64,000 nucleotides of DNA, from positions 1-64,000 of the forward strand of contig JAQSCZ010000116.1 of assembly GCA_029945665.1 (NCBI GenBank), written 5' to 3'. Below are positions 63,755 to 64,000 of the stretch, one piece after another. Position 1 is the stretch's first letter. The number at the start of each line of letters is the position of its first letter. The stretch comes from a bacterium. Its GTDB lineage: Bacteria > Bacteroidota > Bacteroidia > NS11-12g > UBA955. The notes below the pieces were generated by a model, which had not been told where the DNA came from, ran no database searches, and saw nothing but the letters and a program-made list of their open reading frames with translations. Both the position numbers and the translations under genes were made by a program.

Positions 63755-64000
63755 ATGAAAAGAACCATTTTTATTGTTTCAATTATTCTATTTGGAATAG
63801 CTTGTAATAATACACCTGAAAAAATGCTTTTAAAAAATATTCAACAATTAGAAGCGAATAAAAGTTTAGCAACTAGCGATACATTAATTAACAGTTATCT
63901 TGGTTTTGTCGAACAGTTTCCGCAACATCCATATGCGATAAAGTTTTTATTCAAGGCGGCAGAGGCCAATGTCCAAGCCAAAAGAAATTTAGACGGCGCC
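63755..64000 (+). CDS. Lipoprotein, possibly TPR-like (3' partial)
   Basis: The frame is open from the ATG to the right edge (82 codons). It starts with a lipoprotein signal (FIVSIILFGIAC, Cys17). The following segment includes LINSYLGFVEQFPQHPYAIKFLFKAAEANVQAKRNLDGA. The pattern of paired helices with P-x-HPYA...F-K-A-A is like tetratricopeptide repeats of BamD/YbgF-type lipoproteins. The rest of the gene is outside the window, so the family is provisional. A good promoter box lies just upstream. Confidence 0.65.
   Translation, partial: MKRTIFIVSIILFGIACNNTPEKMLLKNIQQLEANKSLATSDTLINSYLGFVEQFPQHPYAIKFLFKAAEANVQAKRNLDGA

Overview
The window is AT-rich DNA from a member of the Bacteroidota; the genus cannot be fixed from sequence alone. 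Supporting signs are a C-terminal type IX secretion sorting domain at the left edge, a UpxY/NusG-like antiterminator before a capsule/exopolysaccharide operon, promoter boxes of the TAnnTTTG type, almost no Shine-Dalgarno sequences (ribosomal protein S1 is a clear exception), and many small lipoproteins. No rRNA, tRNA, insertion sequence or CRISPR array was seen.

Region 1 (1-5200): the end of a secreted Ig-repeat protein, a strong bidirectional terminator, a family 2 glycosyltransferase, a polytopic glycosyltransferase-like membrane protein and an FkbM-type methyltransferase. Region 2 (5208-24197): a compact biosynthetic cluster on the minus strand. A 2195-residue A-T-KS-AT-ACP-aminotransferase protein is followed with no gap by two homologous NRPS proteins, each C-(half C)-A-T-TE, then an Sfp-type phosphopantetheinyl transferase and two paralogous cupin/JmjC oxygenases. 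The expected product is a short aminoacyl-polyketide-peptide with a beta-amino group. By hand-read pocket residues the three A domains look Pro-like, Asp/Asn-like and Val-like. Two complete thioesterases and an extra half condensation domain in each NRPS make this the most interesting part of the window.

Region 3 (24485-47494): an outer-membrane barrel gene, then an exopolysaccharide locus. WcaJ-type initiating transferase is on the plus strand. All other genes are on the minus strand, in transcription order: antiterminator, Wza, Wzc, Wzx, then glycosyltransferases, acetyltransferases, a Wzy-like polymerase and an AsnB-type amidotransferase. This is a Wzx/Wzy-dependent pathway. Region 4 (47506-64000): housekeeping and lipoprotein genes, including queuosine-precursor transporter, MBL-fold nucleases, amidohydrolase, CCA/polyA nucleotidyltransferase, DOPA-dioxygenase-like protein, ribosomal protein S1 with a helix-hairpin-helix tail, peptide deformylase, RuvX, LysA, uridine kinase, and a lipoprotein gene cut by the right edge.

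A recurrent pattern is a TAnnTTTG box ending 4-8 nt before the start codon, which suggests leaderless or nearly leaderless mRNAs for at least seven genes.
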